A stretch of 32,624 nt of DNA from Alphaproteobacteria bacterium. Its GTDB lineage: Bacteria > Pseudomonadota > Alphaproteobacteria > RF32 > CAG-239. Location: positions 1 through 32,624 of the forward strand of contig JAFUSH010000050.1 of the NCBI GenBank assembly GCA_017471705.1, in the 5' to 3' direction. How positions within the stretch are numbered: position 1 is the first letter of the stretch; the number at the start of each line of letters is the position of its first letter. Below the pieces are notes generated by a model. That model was not told the origin of the DNA. It searched no databases and saw only the letters and a program-made list of their open reading frames with translations. Of the stretch, positions 1 through 7,206 are shown in pieces. The position numbers and the translations under genes are program-made.

Positions 1-1
1 T

Positions 2-91
2 CCGCCAGCTCGTAAGAAAATCTCTCTTAAAATTACTATTTCAGGTAGAATGTTTGTGTCATATCGTGATAAATCTTTCTCCTTGTTTTAA
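2..91 (+). CDS. transposase, C-terminal fragment (partial at window edge)
   Basis: The frame is open from the first full codon at position 2 to TAA at 89-91, giving 29 residues beginning PPARKKISLK and ending DKSFSLF. It lies just inside the terminal repeat at 112-139, where a transposase C-terminus would sit. The fragment is too short to identify by itself. The call rests on position, and on the matching repeat with an outward-starting ORF at the opposite window edge. Confidence 0.45.
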   Translation, partial: PPARKKISLKITISGRMFVSYRDKSFSLF

Positions 92-111
92 CGACTTTTT
101 TGTTACTCTAA

Positions 112-139
112 CTGTTCCGTTTTAAATTTGTCGTAACAC
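112..139 (-). repeat. terminal inverted repeat of the left-edge IS
   Basis: This 28-bp stretch, read on the minus strand, equals 32484-32511 except at two adjacent positions (CG here, AA there). It includes a perfect 20-bp match. It marks the IS boundary; flanking DNA beyond 139 is AT-rich and non-coding. Confidence 0.65.
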
Positions 140-305
140 AAAAATTAAACTTTATTGTAGAATATCTTTATAAGATAAAAATAATTTAAAGTCAATTAAA
201 TTATAATAAAAATATTACATATTATATTTAATTAGTAAAAATCAATATGTTATAAAATAATAATATAAAATACATTTGTTGATAAATTTATTATAAATCT
301 AGGTC
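140..305. other. AT-rich spacer, no gene seen
   Basis: This stretch is almost entirely A and T. No open frame with a ribosome binding site, RNA gene or convincing repeat is visible. Confidence 0.6.
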
Positions 306-334
306 AAAAAAGACGGGGATAATCCCCGTCTTTT
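306..334. terminator. Rho-independent terminator (works in both directions)
   Basis: An 11-bp perfect stem AAAAGACGGGG / CCCCGTCTTTT encloses a 5-nt loop, with A-run and T-run flanks giving a U tail on either strand. It sits beyond the truncated tRNA-Ala 3' copy at 331-359, as a terminator would after the original tRNA gene. Confidence 0.8.
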
Positions 335-359
335 CGTTTTAATGGTGGAGCTAAGGAGG
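331..359 (-). pseudogene. duplicated 3' end of tRNA-Ala with its downstream flank
   Basis: This 29-bp stretch is identical to 594-622. It contains the last 17 nt of the tRNA-Ala gene (CCA tail, acceptor 3' strand and part of the T arm) plus the adjoining TTAAAACGAAAA flank. Beyond 359 it diverges from the tRNA, so this is a non-functional remnant that kept the gene end and a terminator. Confidence 0.75.
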
Positions 360-562
360 GCTGGAAACTAAAAACAATCCAGTGAATTGTTTTTAATTTT
401 CAGCAATAGTAACCGTCGGCAAGCTTCTTTGCCGAAAGGCAAATCAAGCGAGCCGTACAGTTACTTGTCCGAAGCGAAGAAGGCAAGCGCTTTTGCGCGA
501 GCCTTACGGAGCAAGACGAACTACTGAAAGGAGTTCGAGCCTTATTTGTTTTACAGACGAAC
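360..562. other. unexplained hairpin-rich insert between tRNA-Ala and its 3' remnant
   Basis: The stretch is GC-richer than its surroundings and packed with short inverted repeats, for example AAAAACAAT/ATTGTTTTT (370-394), a TTTGCC..GGCAAA pair and a GCGC-AAAA-GCGC pair. Frames crossing it are open only by chance and run into the tRNA, so I do not call a gene. A similar AAAAACAAC/GTTGTTTTT hairpin occurs in the second insert (710-848), so the two may be related palindromic elements. Confidence 0.4.
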
Positions 563-597
563 AAAAAAACGAACATCAATAAAAGATGTCCGTTTTT
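563..597. terminator. terminator of tRNA-Ala
   Basis: The stem CGAACATC / GATGTCCG (570-577 with 585-592; 8 bp including one G-U pair when read on the minus strand) is flanked by A and T runs. It lies directly downstream of the minus-strand tRNA-Ala gene, about 10 nt after the CCA end. Confidence 0.75.
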
Positions 598-605
598 CGT
601 TTTAA

Positions 606-681
<76 letters not shown>

Positions 682-709
682 AATACTATCAATATGTCTG
701 CGCCATTCA

Positions 710-848
710 AGCGCTTCTTGCTCCCGTTGGTCACTTCGGTCACTCGGTTGCGATTTTTTCGCTTCGCGTCGCTTACGCTCACTTGCTCAAAAGCAACCTT
801 CGCCGCTTGCGGTAAAAACAACATTTTGAGGTTGTTTTTATCCTCGCG
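710..848. other. hairpin-rich insert inside the truncated tRNA-Ala copy
   Basis: On the minus strand this stretch interrupts a second tRNA-Ala copy after CAGCTGGG. It then returns to tRNA-like sequence (GCGCTTGAATGGC) just before the intact gene's upstream flank. It contains AAAAACAAC/GTTGTTTTT (814-839) and a GGTTGC/GCAACC pair, plus many short GCGAAGC/CACTTCGGTCACTCGG-type palindromes. No gene is called. Confidence 0.4.
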
Positions 849-896
849 CCCAGCTGAGCTATAACCCCAATACTATCAATATGTCTGCGCCATTCA
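849..896 (-). pseudogene. duplicated 5' end of tRNA-Ala with upstream flank
   Basis: This 48-bp stretch is identical to 662-709. It holds the first 20 nt of tRNA-Ala (GGGGTTATAGCTCAGCTGGG) plus 28 nt of upstream flank. The duplication junction coincides with TGAATGGC, a short match between the anticodon arm and the upstream flank. That suggests a microhomology-mediated tandem duplication later broken by the 710-848 insert. Confidence 0.75.
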
Positions 897-977
897 GTCA
901 CAACGTATATCGTGTTTAGCATATATCATTTTAAATGTAAAGAACTTTTTTTGCATTATCCTGTTTTTTTAAAATAT

Positions 978-1005
978 AAAAAAGAGCGTCTATTGACGCC
1001 CCTCT
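978..1005 (-). terminator. terminator of the 1006-1368 gene
   Basis: On the minus strand GGGCGTC-AATA-GACGCTC is followed by TTTTTTA. It begins directly after the stop codon of the membrane protein gene. Confidence 0.7.
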
Positions 1006-1368
1006 TTACAAAACATACTCCCAACTGCCAATGACAATCGCAATTGTTTCGAATACAATTGTTGAAAATAAAAAACAACGAGCCAGATTGTACTGTCTGG
1101 CATACTTCAGATGCAGCAGCGGAAACCGATACACCGAATAGCAAATCAGACATACCATAACAGAATGCCATACTATGCGCATCTTTTCCGTATGTAAATC
1201 TCCCTCTGCCGATAGAGTAATCATTGCCATTGCAAATCCTACCAACACCCAAGTTCCCCAATCCAGATACTTGATTGGCTTTCGTTCATAATACTTACTG
1301 TCGAGCACACCTCCGAAGATAATCAGAGAAAACAGCGACAGTGTCTCAAAAATAAAAATTGCATCCAT
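1006..1368 (-). CDS. small integral membrane protein, unknown function
   Basis: This 120-aa protein has about four hydrophobic stretches (roughly residues 3-21, 39-52, 65-82 and 97-115), so it is probably a small inner-membrane protein. I recognise no family motif. A promoter lies upstream on the minus strand (TTGACA at 1423-1428, 17 bp, TATTGT at 1400-1405). No strong ribosome binding site precedes the ATG. A terminator follows at once, so the gene forms its own transcription unit. An overlapping open frame (956-1261) in another phase is a shadow. Confidence 0.6.
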   Translation of the reverse strand: MDAIFIFETLSLFSLIIFGGVLDSKYYERKPIKYLDWGTWVLVGFAMAMITLSAEGDLHTEKMRIVWHSVMVCLICYSVYRFPLLHLKYARQYNLARCFLFSTIVFETIAIVIGSWEYVL

Positions 1369-1399
1369 AATTGAAATTAATTGGTTATTTTATATGATT

Positions 1400-1428
1400 A
1401 CAATATATCCATAGACAAAAATTGTCAA
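1400..1428 (-). promoter_or_regulatory. sigma-70-type promoter for 1006-1368
   Basis: A perfect TTGACA (read on minus, 1423-1428) and TATTGT (1400-1405) are separated by 17 bp, 31 bp upstream of the start codon. Confidence 0.5.
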
Positions 1429-1441
1429 TTAAAAAACTTTA

Positions 1442-1469
1442 TTGAAAATGTTTTTTTTTCTGTTATAGT
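1442..1469 (+). promoter_or_regulatory. promoter for dCMP deaminase
   Basis: TTGAAA at 1442-1447 and TATAGT at 1464-1469 have a 16-bp spacer. They lie about 30 bp upstream of the ATG, whose ribosome binding site AAGGAGG is perfect. Confidence 0.5.
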
Positions 1470-1499
1470 GATTGCAAAATTCAGTCAAGGAGGTTTTTT

Positions 1500-1961
1500 A
1501 TGTTTAACCAAAAATGGAATTATCGTTTCTTAGAATTAGCCGAGCTAATCTCTACTTGGTCCAAAGATCCGTCAACTAAAACCGGAGCTGTTGTCGTAGG
1601 TCCGGATAAAGAAATAAGGGCTACCGGTTATAACGGATTGGTTCGCGGTGTTAAAGATGATATTCCGGAACGTATGGAACGCCCTACTAAATACGATTTT
1701 TTTGAACACGCTGAACGCAACGCCGTATACAATGCCTGCCTCACGGGAACTTCGTTAAAAGATTGCACTATTTACTGCACACTCACTCCGTGTACCGATT
1801 GCGCCAGAGCTATTATTCAGTCAGGCATTAAAAATGTGGTAACTTATGAATATAAAATCAGTGATAACGACCCTAAAAATACTTGGCGCGATAAACTTCG
1901 CTATTCTGCGGAAATGTTCAAAGAAGCCGGTGTAAAATATACCGAACTGCCTAAAAAATAA
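1500..1961 (+). CDS. deoxycytidylate (dCMP) deaminase family protein
   Basis: The 153-aa protein carries the zinc-dependent deaminase signature. H70-A-E72 supplies one zinc ligand and the proton shuttle, and P97-C98-x2-C101 supplies two cysteine ligands. Length and N-terminus (WSKDPSTKTGAVVV) fit the dCMP/ComEB deaminase family, which converts dCMP to dUMP for thymidylate synthesis in the cytosol. The start is fixed by a perfect AAGGAGG six bases upstream. It is followed at 94 bp by the response regulator gene, with no clear link. A tRNA or riboflavin-type deaminase is less likely given this N-terminal motif. Confidence 0.85.
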   Translation: MFNQKWNYRFLELAELISTWSKDPSTKTGAVVVGPDKEIRATGYNGLVRGVKDDIPERMERPTKYDFFEHAERNAVYNACLTGTSLKDCTIYCTLTPCTDCARAIIQSGIKNVVTYEYKISDNDPKNTWRDKLRYSAEMFKEAGVKYTELPKK

Positions 1962-2054
1962 AATATGAACTATTCTCTTTAGCACCTTTAAATATCGATA
2001 TCTGAAAATATATATGATACCGATTATAAAGATTGGAATATAATGGAGGTAGTA

Positions 2055-2681
2055 ATGAAAATTTTAATTGCGGACGACCACGCACTGTTTCGCGACGGAT
2101 TAGCTTTACGATTAGAGCAAATAGCCCCCGAGGCGGCTATATCACAAGCTTCCGGTTATTCGCAAATTTTCAAAATTATCAAATCGGATAATAGTTTCGA
2201 TATATTGGTTTTAGATGTTGAGATGCACGATATGCCGTGGTTGGAAAGTTTAAAACAAATCAGAGAAGCAGCTCCGAAAACCAAGATAATTGTCGTTTCC
2301 GCCTCCGAAGACCCGCGTACCATCCGCACAATTCTTTCAACCGGAGTTAAAGGATATATCCCCAAACGTTCAGAAATTAAGGTTTTCAATAACGCTTTCA
2401 AACTTATTGCCGAAGGAGGCACTTATGTTCCGCCAAATCTTATTGAGAATAATACCGCCAATAATATCAGCGGCAAAAGCACCGGTATGAAGATATTGAC
2501 CGCACGGCAATCACAAGTATTGGATCTGATTGCGCAAGGCAAATCAAACAAACAAATTGCCTACGATATGGGAGTGTCCGAATCCACGGTTAAACTGCAT
2601 ATAAACGCGTTATTGCGCTCTCTACACGTCAATAACCGCACACAAGCTGTAGTTACCGCTCAAAAAATAGGTCTTATTTAG
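2055..2681 (+). CDS. NarL/FixJ-type response regulator
   Basis: The protein is 208 aa from the chosen start. A receiver domain spans residues 1-120 with acidic pair D7/D8, phospho-acceptor D54 in LDVEM and the conserved lysine in GYIPK. A LuxR-type helix-turn-helix follows at about 145-205 (LTARQSQVLDLIAQGKSNKQ, then VSESTVKLHINALL). It should be a DNA-binding transcription factor driven by an unidentified histidine kinase; none is encoded nearby. I prefer ATG 2055 over ATG 2043, because the GGAGG at 2045-2049 overlaps the earlier codon and is well placed for the later one. The 3' end overlaps the convergent rlmN stop by 8 bp. Confidence 0.9.
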   Translation: MKILIADDHALFRDGLALRLEQIAPEAAISQASGYSQIFKIIKSDNSFDILVLDVEMHDMPWLESLKQIREAAPKTKIIVVSASEDPRTIRTILSTGVKGYIPKRSEIKVFNNAFKLIAEGGTYVPPNLIENNTANNISGKSTGMKILTARQSQVLDLIAQGKSNKQIAYDMGVSESTVKLHINALLRSLHVNNRTQAVVTAQKIGLI

Positions 2682-3753
2682 CCGATTTATCCTCAGCGTC
2701 TTTTTTAGATTTAAGTTGCCCGCAGGCTGCCAATATATCCTGTCCTCTGGCTACTCGTACCGGCGCCGCAAAACCGGCATTTTCCAACTCGCGGGCAAAT
2801 ATATGCACCCGATTGTTTGAACTCGGTTTGAAAGCACATCCCGGCCACGGATTAAACGGAATTAAATTAAAACTGGCACGCAGCTGATATTTTTTCATCA
2901 ATGCTATCAATTCTCGGGCACATTCAAGTGAATCGTTTATTCCATCCAGCATTAAATATTCGAAAGTAATATAGCGGCTCCCGTCTTTTTCCTGATATTC
3001 GCGACAAGCCGACAGTAATTCTTCCAAAGGATAACGATTATTTATCGGCATAATTTGTGAACGAAGCTGATTATTCGGAGCGTGCAAAGAAACCGCCAAG
3101 CGAACTCCTGTTTCTTCTAAAGCCCTTACTATATGAGGAGCAATACCTGAAGTCGACATTGTCACTCTCCGCCTTGATATAGCAATCCCATCACCGTCCG
3201 TCAAAATATTGAGAGCCTTTACGGTATTATCCATATTATGCAGCGGCTCCCCCATTCCCATCACTACAATATTGGAAAGATATCTGGTTTCATTAGTCGG
3301 GCTTGGCCATTCGCCGTAAGTATCCCTTGCCACCATAAATTGACTCACTATTTCACAAGCCGTCAAATTACGGGTTAATTTCTGACTTCCGGTATGGCAA
3401 AATCGACAACCGACAGCACACCCGACTTGGGTAGAAATACAAACTGCTCCCCTATCTTCCTCCGGAATATACACCATTTCCACGCGTTGTCCGTCGAACA
3501 TTTCCAACAGCCATTTACGTGTTTTATCAACAGACAACTGTTCGGTAATTATTTTAGGACGGAATATCGTGAAATTATCGGCAAGTTTTTTGCGCAAGTC
3601 TTTGGAAAGATTGCTCATCTTGGCAAAATCGGTTTCCCCGAAATAATACAACCATTGCCACAACTGTTTGGCACGAAAAGGCTTTTCCCCGATGGCAACC
3701 AACGCCTCGCGCAATTCTTCTTTGCTTAAGCCGATAAGTTCGATTTTAGGCAT
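2674..3753 (-). CDS. rlmN: dual-specificity 23S rRNA/tRNA adenine-C2 methyltransferase RlmN
   Basis: This 359-aa radical-SAM enzyme has the cluster motif C112-x3-C116-x2-C119 and the SAM-contact segment VVMGMGEPLHN. A cysteine near the C-terminus (C344, in ILAACGQL) matches the methyl-carrying cysteine of the family. RlmN methylates A2503 of 23S rRNA and A37 of some tRNAs. The ATG shares one base with the stop of the upstream IalB-family gene, so the two are translated from one transcript. This gene pairing is common in alphaproteobacteria, as far as I recall. The 3' end overlaps the response regulator gene by 8 bp. Confidence 0.95.
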   Translation of the reverse strand: MPKIELIGLSKEELREALVAIGEKPFRAKQLWQWLYYFGETDFAKMSNLSKDLRKKLADNFTIFRPKIITEQLSVDKTRKWLLEMFDGQRVEMVYIPEEDRGAVCISTQVGCAVGCRFCHTGSQKLTRNLTACEIVSQFMVARDTYGEWPSPTNETRYLSNIVVMGMGEPLHNMDNTVKALNILTDGDGIAISRRRVTMSTSGIAPHIVRALEETGVRLAVSLHAPNNQLRSQIMPINNRYPLEELLSACREYQEKDGSRYITFEYLMLDGINDSLECARELIALMKKYQLRASFNLIPFNPWPGCAFKPSSNNRVHIFARELENAGFAAPVRVARGQDILAACGQLKSKKDAEDKSAK

Positions 3754-4262
3754 TACTTTTTCTTACACTTCGCCGATATAGCCTGATAAGCGGTAGTAAA
3801 ACCTTTCAAAGAATAAGTATCTTTGGTATTTGTACCACGACTTGATTGTCCGTCAACAATCATACGTTCTCCGCGTTTCATAGCCGCAACGATTTTTTTA
3901 TCTTCGTCACCGGTACGCATCCATCCCTTATCACCTTCGGTAAAGGTATTTTTAAATGTTTGATTACCGATTTTCACGACAAGCGGCACCTTGGTATTGA
4001 AGGCATATCCTGCCACAAAGCTGACTTCGTCAAAAGATTTTTCGGCTGGCCTATGAGTAACAACAGTATAAATATCCCCGCGTTTAGTATATTTTCCTTC
4101 ATCTTTTTTAGGAGTTGATGACATATAGCAAATCACATTACCGCGATCGTTATAAGTCCAAGCCACCCAATCACCGTATTCACCAATCATTTTAGGCTGT
4201 TCAACGGCCTGAGCCGCAGTTGAAATCAATAGCGCGCATAAAACCAAAAAATATTTAAACAT
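3753..4262 (-). CDS. invasion-associated locus B (IalB) family secreted protein
   Basis: This 169-aa protein starts with a typical signal peptide (residues 1-19, cleavage after AQA). The mature part has the GDW...C pattern near the start (YGDWVAWTYNDRGNVICYMS), a hydrophobic KVPLVVKIG strand and a C-terminal cysteine, as in IalB-family proteins of alphaproteobacteria. It is probably periplasmic. Its role here is unknown, and the name reflects Bartonella IalB rather than proven invasion activity. AGAGGA precedes the ATG, and the gene overlaps rlmN by one base. I am fairly sure of the family and unsure of the function. Confidence 0.75.
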   Translation of the reverse strand: MFKYFLVLCALLISTAAQAVEQPKMIGEYGDWVAWTYNDRGNVICYMSSTPKKDEGKYTKRGDIYTVVTHRPAEKSFDEVSFVAGYAFNTKVPLVVKIGNQTFKNTFTEGDKGWMRTGDEDKKIVAAMKRGERMIVDGQSSRGTNTKDTYSLKGFTTAYQAISAKCKKK

Positions 4263-4291
4263 ATGTTTTTCCTCTTTTAATTAAAATTTGT

Positions 4292-4320
4292 TTGAATTAT
4301 ATGTAAAAATTATATATAAA
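4292..4320 (+). promoter_or_regulatory. promoter for the CCA-adding enzyme gene
   Basis: TTGAAT (4292-4297), a 17-bp spacer and TATAAA (4315-4320) lie 40 bp upstream of the preferred start. A TATAAT on the opposite strand (4296-4301) may serve the divergent ialB-rlmN unit. Confidence 0.45.
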
Positions 4321-4359
4321 CTGTTAAAATTTGAAAAAAAATATAGGATTTGTGAAAAA

Positions 4360-5574
4360 ATGTTTAAGCCCGATTATCTTGACATGTCTAAACTTATGAG
4401 TTCTACCAAGATAGCTCGCCTGTTCAACGCGGTGGAAGACAACGGCGGAACAATTCGTTTCGTCGGCGGTGCGGTACGTGATACCATTGCCGGATTGAGC
4501 GGTTTTGATTTAGACTTGGCAACCGATTTATCCCCTGATGAGTTGGTAGAAGCTTGTCAAAACAACGGACTTAAAACCGTAACTTTAGGATTAAAAATCG
4601 ATAGTATCGGAGTAATTATTGATAACCAAGTATTAAAAGTATCTTCTTTAAGAAAAAGAGAGAAAAAAAATAAAGATTATTCTGATTTTGATTATACCGA
4701 TGATTGGAGTGCCGATGCTTCCGAGCGTGACCTTACCATAAACGCCGTATACGCAGATTTACGCGGCAATGTATTTGATTACTACAACGGTATAGATGAT
4801 TTGGAAAACGGTATAGTTCGCTTTATCGGCTCCGCCGAGGACAGAATTAAGGAAGATTATTTGCGTATTATGCGCTTTTTCCGTTTCTATTCAATATTCA
4901 GCCAAAAGCCTGTCGACAAAGAAGCTCTGCAAGCCTGCATAAAGCTCAAAGACGGTTTAAGAAGCATTGCCATAGAACGTGTGCGCGATGAATTATTTAA
5001 ATTATTGGTAACTCCTCAAGTAACGGAAACAATGCGCATTATTTACGATAATGATATTTTGAGTTATTTTCTTCCTAAATCTGAACATTTGGATGCTTTA
5101 TGGCGCTTAACAAAATTGGTTGCCGATGCCAAATACGAAGGCAATTTTCTGCGCCGTCTGTTTGTCTTATATCAGCCTAATACCTCTCAAGCCGAAAACA
5201 TTGCCAATATTCTACGTTTTACAAAAAAACAAAGAGAAACTTTTGTTCGTTGGGCTAAAATAGAAATAAGTCCGGAAAATATTTCGACTCCGAATGCCAG
5301 ATTAAAATTCATTTATCGCTACGGCAAGCAATTTGCTGTTGATAAACTTTTATTATCGGCGGCTATATACCAAAAACAACCTGTAAATATAAATGAAATA
5401 TTGAAAGAAGTTGAAAACAGTATAATTCCCGTATTTCCTATACGCGGGAAAGATATTGTAAATCAGGGCATTTCTGATGACAGCAAAATAGGTGCCGCTT
5501 TGAACAGACTCGAACAAATATGGATTGACAGCGATTTTAACCTGACCAGAGAAGAGCTTTTGAAAAATCTTTAG
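4360..5574 (+). CDS. cca: tRNA nucleotidyltransferase (CCA-adding enzyme, class II)
   Basis: The 404-aa protein carries the polymerase head signature of class II nucleotidyltransferases: GGAVRD at 36-41, the metal-binding pair D50-x-D52 in GFDLDLAT, and RDLTINAV about 100 residues later. An RNA-binding helical body follows. It adds or repairs the tRNA 3' CCA end in the cytosol. The open frame extends upstream to 4288, but the first 24 codons are AT-rich and contain the promoter. ATG 4360, with AGGA upstream, gives a normal N-terminus. Poly(A) polymerase is the main alternative in this family, but the short length favours the CCA enzyme. Confidence 0.88.
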   Translation: MFKPDYLDMSKLMSSTKIARLFNAVEDNGGTIRFVGGAVRDTIAGLSGFDLDLATDLSPDELVEACQNNGLKTVTLGLKIDSIGVIIDNQVLKVSSLRKREKKNKDYSDFDYTDDWSADASERDLTINAVYADLRGNVFDYYNGIDDLENGIVRFIGSAEDRIKEDYLRIMRFFRFYSIFSQKPVDKEALQACIKLKDGLRSIAIERVRDELFKLLVTPQVTETMRIIYDNDILSYFLPKSEHLDALWRLTKLVADAKYEGNFLRRLFVLYQPNTSQAENIANILRFTKKQRETFVRWAKIEISPENISTPNARLKFIYRYGKQFAVDKLLLSAAIYQKQPVNINEILKEVENSIIPVFPIRGKDIVNQGISDDSKIGAALNRLEQIWIDSDFNLTREELLKNL

Positions 5575-6002
5575 AAAAATAATTTCACGTTATTTATATC
5601 TTGTTCACAATCTCCATTGTTATTAATATCAATATGATGTGTTCCCCAATTGGTATTTTTAACATTGAAACAAGAAGAATAATCCAAATTTTTAAGTTCT
5701 ATATAATATTGTCCGGTAGCAACCGACACAACATCCCACTCCACACCGTTTAATCCGTTAAAACGGACATTTGACTTATCAAAATATCCGTTTAGAGCGG
5801 ATATTTGTGTTTCGGTAATCAATTCAGACAACTCTTGCTGAAAATTGACTTTTCCCAGAGCATTTTGCATTTGCCCGATACCTTCGTAAGCCTCTCTGTT
5901 CAGCATACCATCTATGGCCAGAGCGCCTAAGGTATCGGTCATTTGAGCGCTGACCGTTGATGAAATCAACAAAACACATAGAAACAATAAATATTTTTTC
6001 AT
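5571..6002 (-). CDS. secreted protein of unknown function
   Basis: This 143-aa protein has a clear signal peptide (MKKYLLFLCVLLISSTVSA, cleavage near residue 19). Two cysteines in the last 35 residues (SSCFNV and GDCEQD) could form a disulfide. The C-terminal half (WDVVSVATGQYYIELKNLD) faintly resembles the periplasmic part of type IV pilin-like proteins, but I would not assign it. The ribosome binding site AAAGGAT lies in the last codons of the upstream ROK kinase gene, only 3 bp away, so it is the last gene of the SemiSWEET-kinase operon. The 3' end meets the convergent cca stop with a 4-bp overlap. Confidence 0.6.
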   Translation of the reverse strand: MKKYLLFLCVLLISSTVSAQMTDTLGALAIDGMLNREAYEGIGQMQNALGKVNFQQELSELITETQISALNGYFDKSNVRFNGLNGVEWDVVSVATGQYYIELKNLDYSSCFNVKNTNWGTHHIDINNNGDCEQDINNVKLFF

Positions 6003-6005
6003 TTT

Positions 6006-6806
6006 TTATCCTTTCATTTTTTGCACGCATAACAAAGCCGCGCCTATCAGTCCGGCATCATTACCGCAAGATGCAGGGGCTATTTTAGGCGCATTATGCG
6101 GCTGCAATAATTTTATTGAGGTATTGACTGCGGCATAATCAACAATTTTTGCCATACTTCCGGATAAGGCGATAATTTCCGTATCTAAAATTTGATTTAT
6201 GCTTTGTATGCAATCAAGCAAATTCTCCTGCCAGATTTTATAAGCCTTCCGCTCTGCCCCGTTTTGCTTTAACGACTGATTATAAATAGCAAAACAATCA
6301 GTTTCCTTAACTCCGAATTTAGCAGCAATTCTTTGCAAACTGCGTCCGGAACAATCAAATTTCACCTCACCGGCAGCGCCGCATTTTCCGCGCAAAATCT
6401 GTCCGTTACAAATAATTCCGCACCCCACGTCTGTACCGAGTGTGAGCATAACTCCGTGATTAATATTTTTCATACTGCCGACTTTATATTCCGCCCACAT
6501 TGCCGAGTTGGCATCATTTTCGATAACATAAGGCACTTTTGCTATCATCTCAAAATTTATATTTTCATATCCGCTAGGCAAATTATTGGGTTTTCCGGCT
6601 AACTTATTATCAAGCACAACTCCGGCAGTGGCTACGGCAAAGCCGTCGAAAGTATTTTTACCTGCGATAGTATTAAAGATATTTTCAATTTCATCTGCGT
6701 CTTTTGGAGTTGCAATCGTTTCTGCTCCGTTCAATATATTTCCTTTTTCATCTATCAAAGCCCACGCTATTTTGCTTCCGCCCACATCAAAAGACAATAT
6801 TTTCAT
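6006..6806 (-). CDS. ROK-family sugar kinase
   Basis: The 266-aa protein has the N-terminal phosphate-binding loop FDVGGSKIAWA (6-16), the catalytic aspartate D98 in ENDAN and the second phosphate motif GTDVGCG (124-130). The CxCGxxGC zinc motif of many ROK members is missing, and the region around GAAGEVKF (141-148) is shortened. The substrate (glucose, N-acetylmannosamine or another hexose) cannot be read from the sequence. The start codon overlaps the stop of the SemiSWEET gene by one base (TAATG), so transporter and kinase are translationally coupled. That fits uptake by facilitated diffusion followed by trapping through phosphorylation. Confidence 0.8.
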   Translation of the reverse strand: MKILSFDVGGSKIAWALIDEKGNILNGAETIATPKDADEIENIFNTIAGKNTFDGFAVATAGVVLDNKLAGKPNNLPSGYENINFEMIAKVPYVIENDANSAMWAEYKVGSMKNINHGVMLTLGTDVGCGIICNGQILRGKCGAAGEVKFDCSGRSLQRIAAKFGVKETDCFAIYNQSLKQNGAERKAYKIWQENLLDCIQSINQILDTEIIALSGSMAKIVDYAAVNTSIKLLQPHNAPKIAPASCGNDAGLIGAALLCVQKMKG

Positions 6807-7093
6807 TATTTTCCCTTTACCAAATGTTTATTGTATATAATTTCTCCGATTATTATAAGCGCAAAAATCAGAGACGGAGTATTAAATATCATCATCTGCA
6901 ATGAATTTAAATAAGCTCCGTAAACAATCCAACTGCACATACCTAACGCATAAATGATATAGCTTAAAAGTGAAATACCTTCCACATTTTGCGTTTTAAT
7001 GGTTTGTATAGTCTGCGGCAAAAAACAAATAGCAGTGCAAATGCCGGCAATATAACCTATTATTTCCTGTAACGGCAATCCGAATATTTCCAT
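6806..7093 (-). CDS. SemiSWEET / PQ-loop sugar transporter
   Basis: This 95-aa protein has three transmembrane helices and the hallmark PQ motif (P26-Q27, in FLPQTIQT), followed by the NVEGIS turn of bacterial SemiSWEETs. These work as homodimers that let sugars pass across the inner membrane without energy input. A perfect AAGGAG precedes the ATG. It is the first gene of a three-gene unit with the ROK kinase and the secreted protein, which supports a sugar substrate over an amino acid. I see no clear promoter between it and the terminator at 7154-7188. Confidence 0.85.
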   Translation of the reverse strand: MEIFGLPLQEIIGYIAGICTAICFLPQTIQTIKTQNVEGISLLSYIIYALGMCSWIVYGAYLNSLQMMIFNTPSLIFALIIIGEIIYNKHLVKGK

Positions 7094-7153
7094 TTTTTAT
7101 CTCCTTAATCTGCTGTATATTATCATTATTTTGTAAAAACTTTATTAGCGAAA

Positions 7154-7188
7154 AAAAATCCTCGCCGATAATTCAAGCAAGGATTTTT
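7154..7188 (-). terminator. terminator of the 1471-aa protein gene
   Basis: A 12-bp stem (AAAAATCCTTGC with GCGAGGATTTTT on the minus strand, one G-U pair) and an 11-nt loop are followed by more T residues. It starts 18 bp after the stop codon. Confidence 0.85.
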
Positions 7189-7206
7189 GTGTTAATAGAG
7201 CAAAAA

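Larger units (their letters stand above)
1..139 (+). mobile_element. 3' end of an insertion sequence (cut by the window edge)
   Basis: The segment holds the end of an open frame (stop at 89-91) followed by an AT-rich spacer and an inverted-repeat end at 112-139. That end, read as its reverse complement, matches 32484-32511 at 26 of 28 positions (shared core ACAAATTTAAAACGGAACAG). The orientation makes this the right, downstream end of an IS whose left end resembles the one at the other edge of the window. I cannot assign the family from so little sequence; IS21, IS481 and ISNCY-like elements all remain possible. Confidence 0.6.

Noticed and set aside
682..710. TTGAAT-16-TAGTAT as the tRNA-Ala promoter
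   Set aside because: The -10 would end only 2 bp before the mature tRNA, leaving no room for a transcription start ahead of the gene. The real promoter is probably beyond 900.
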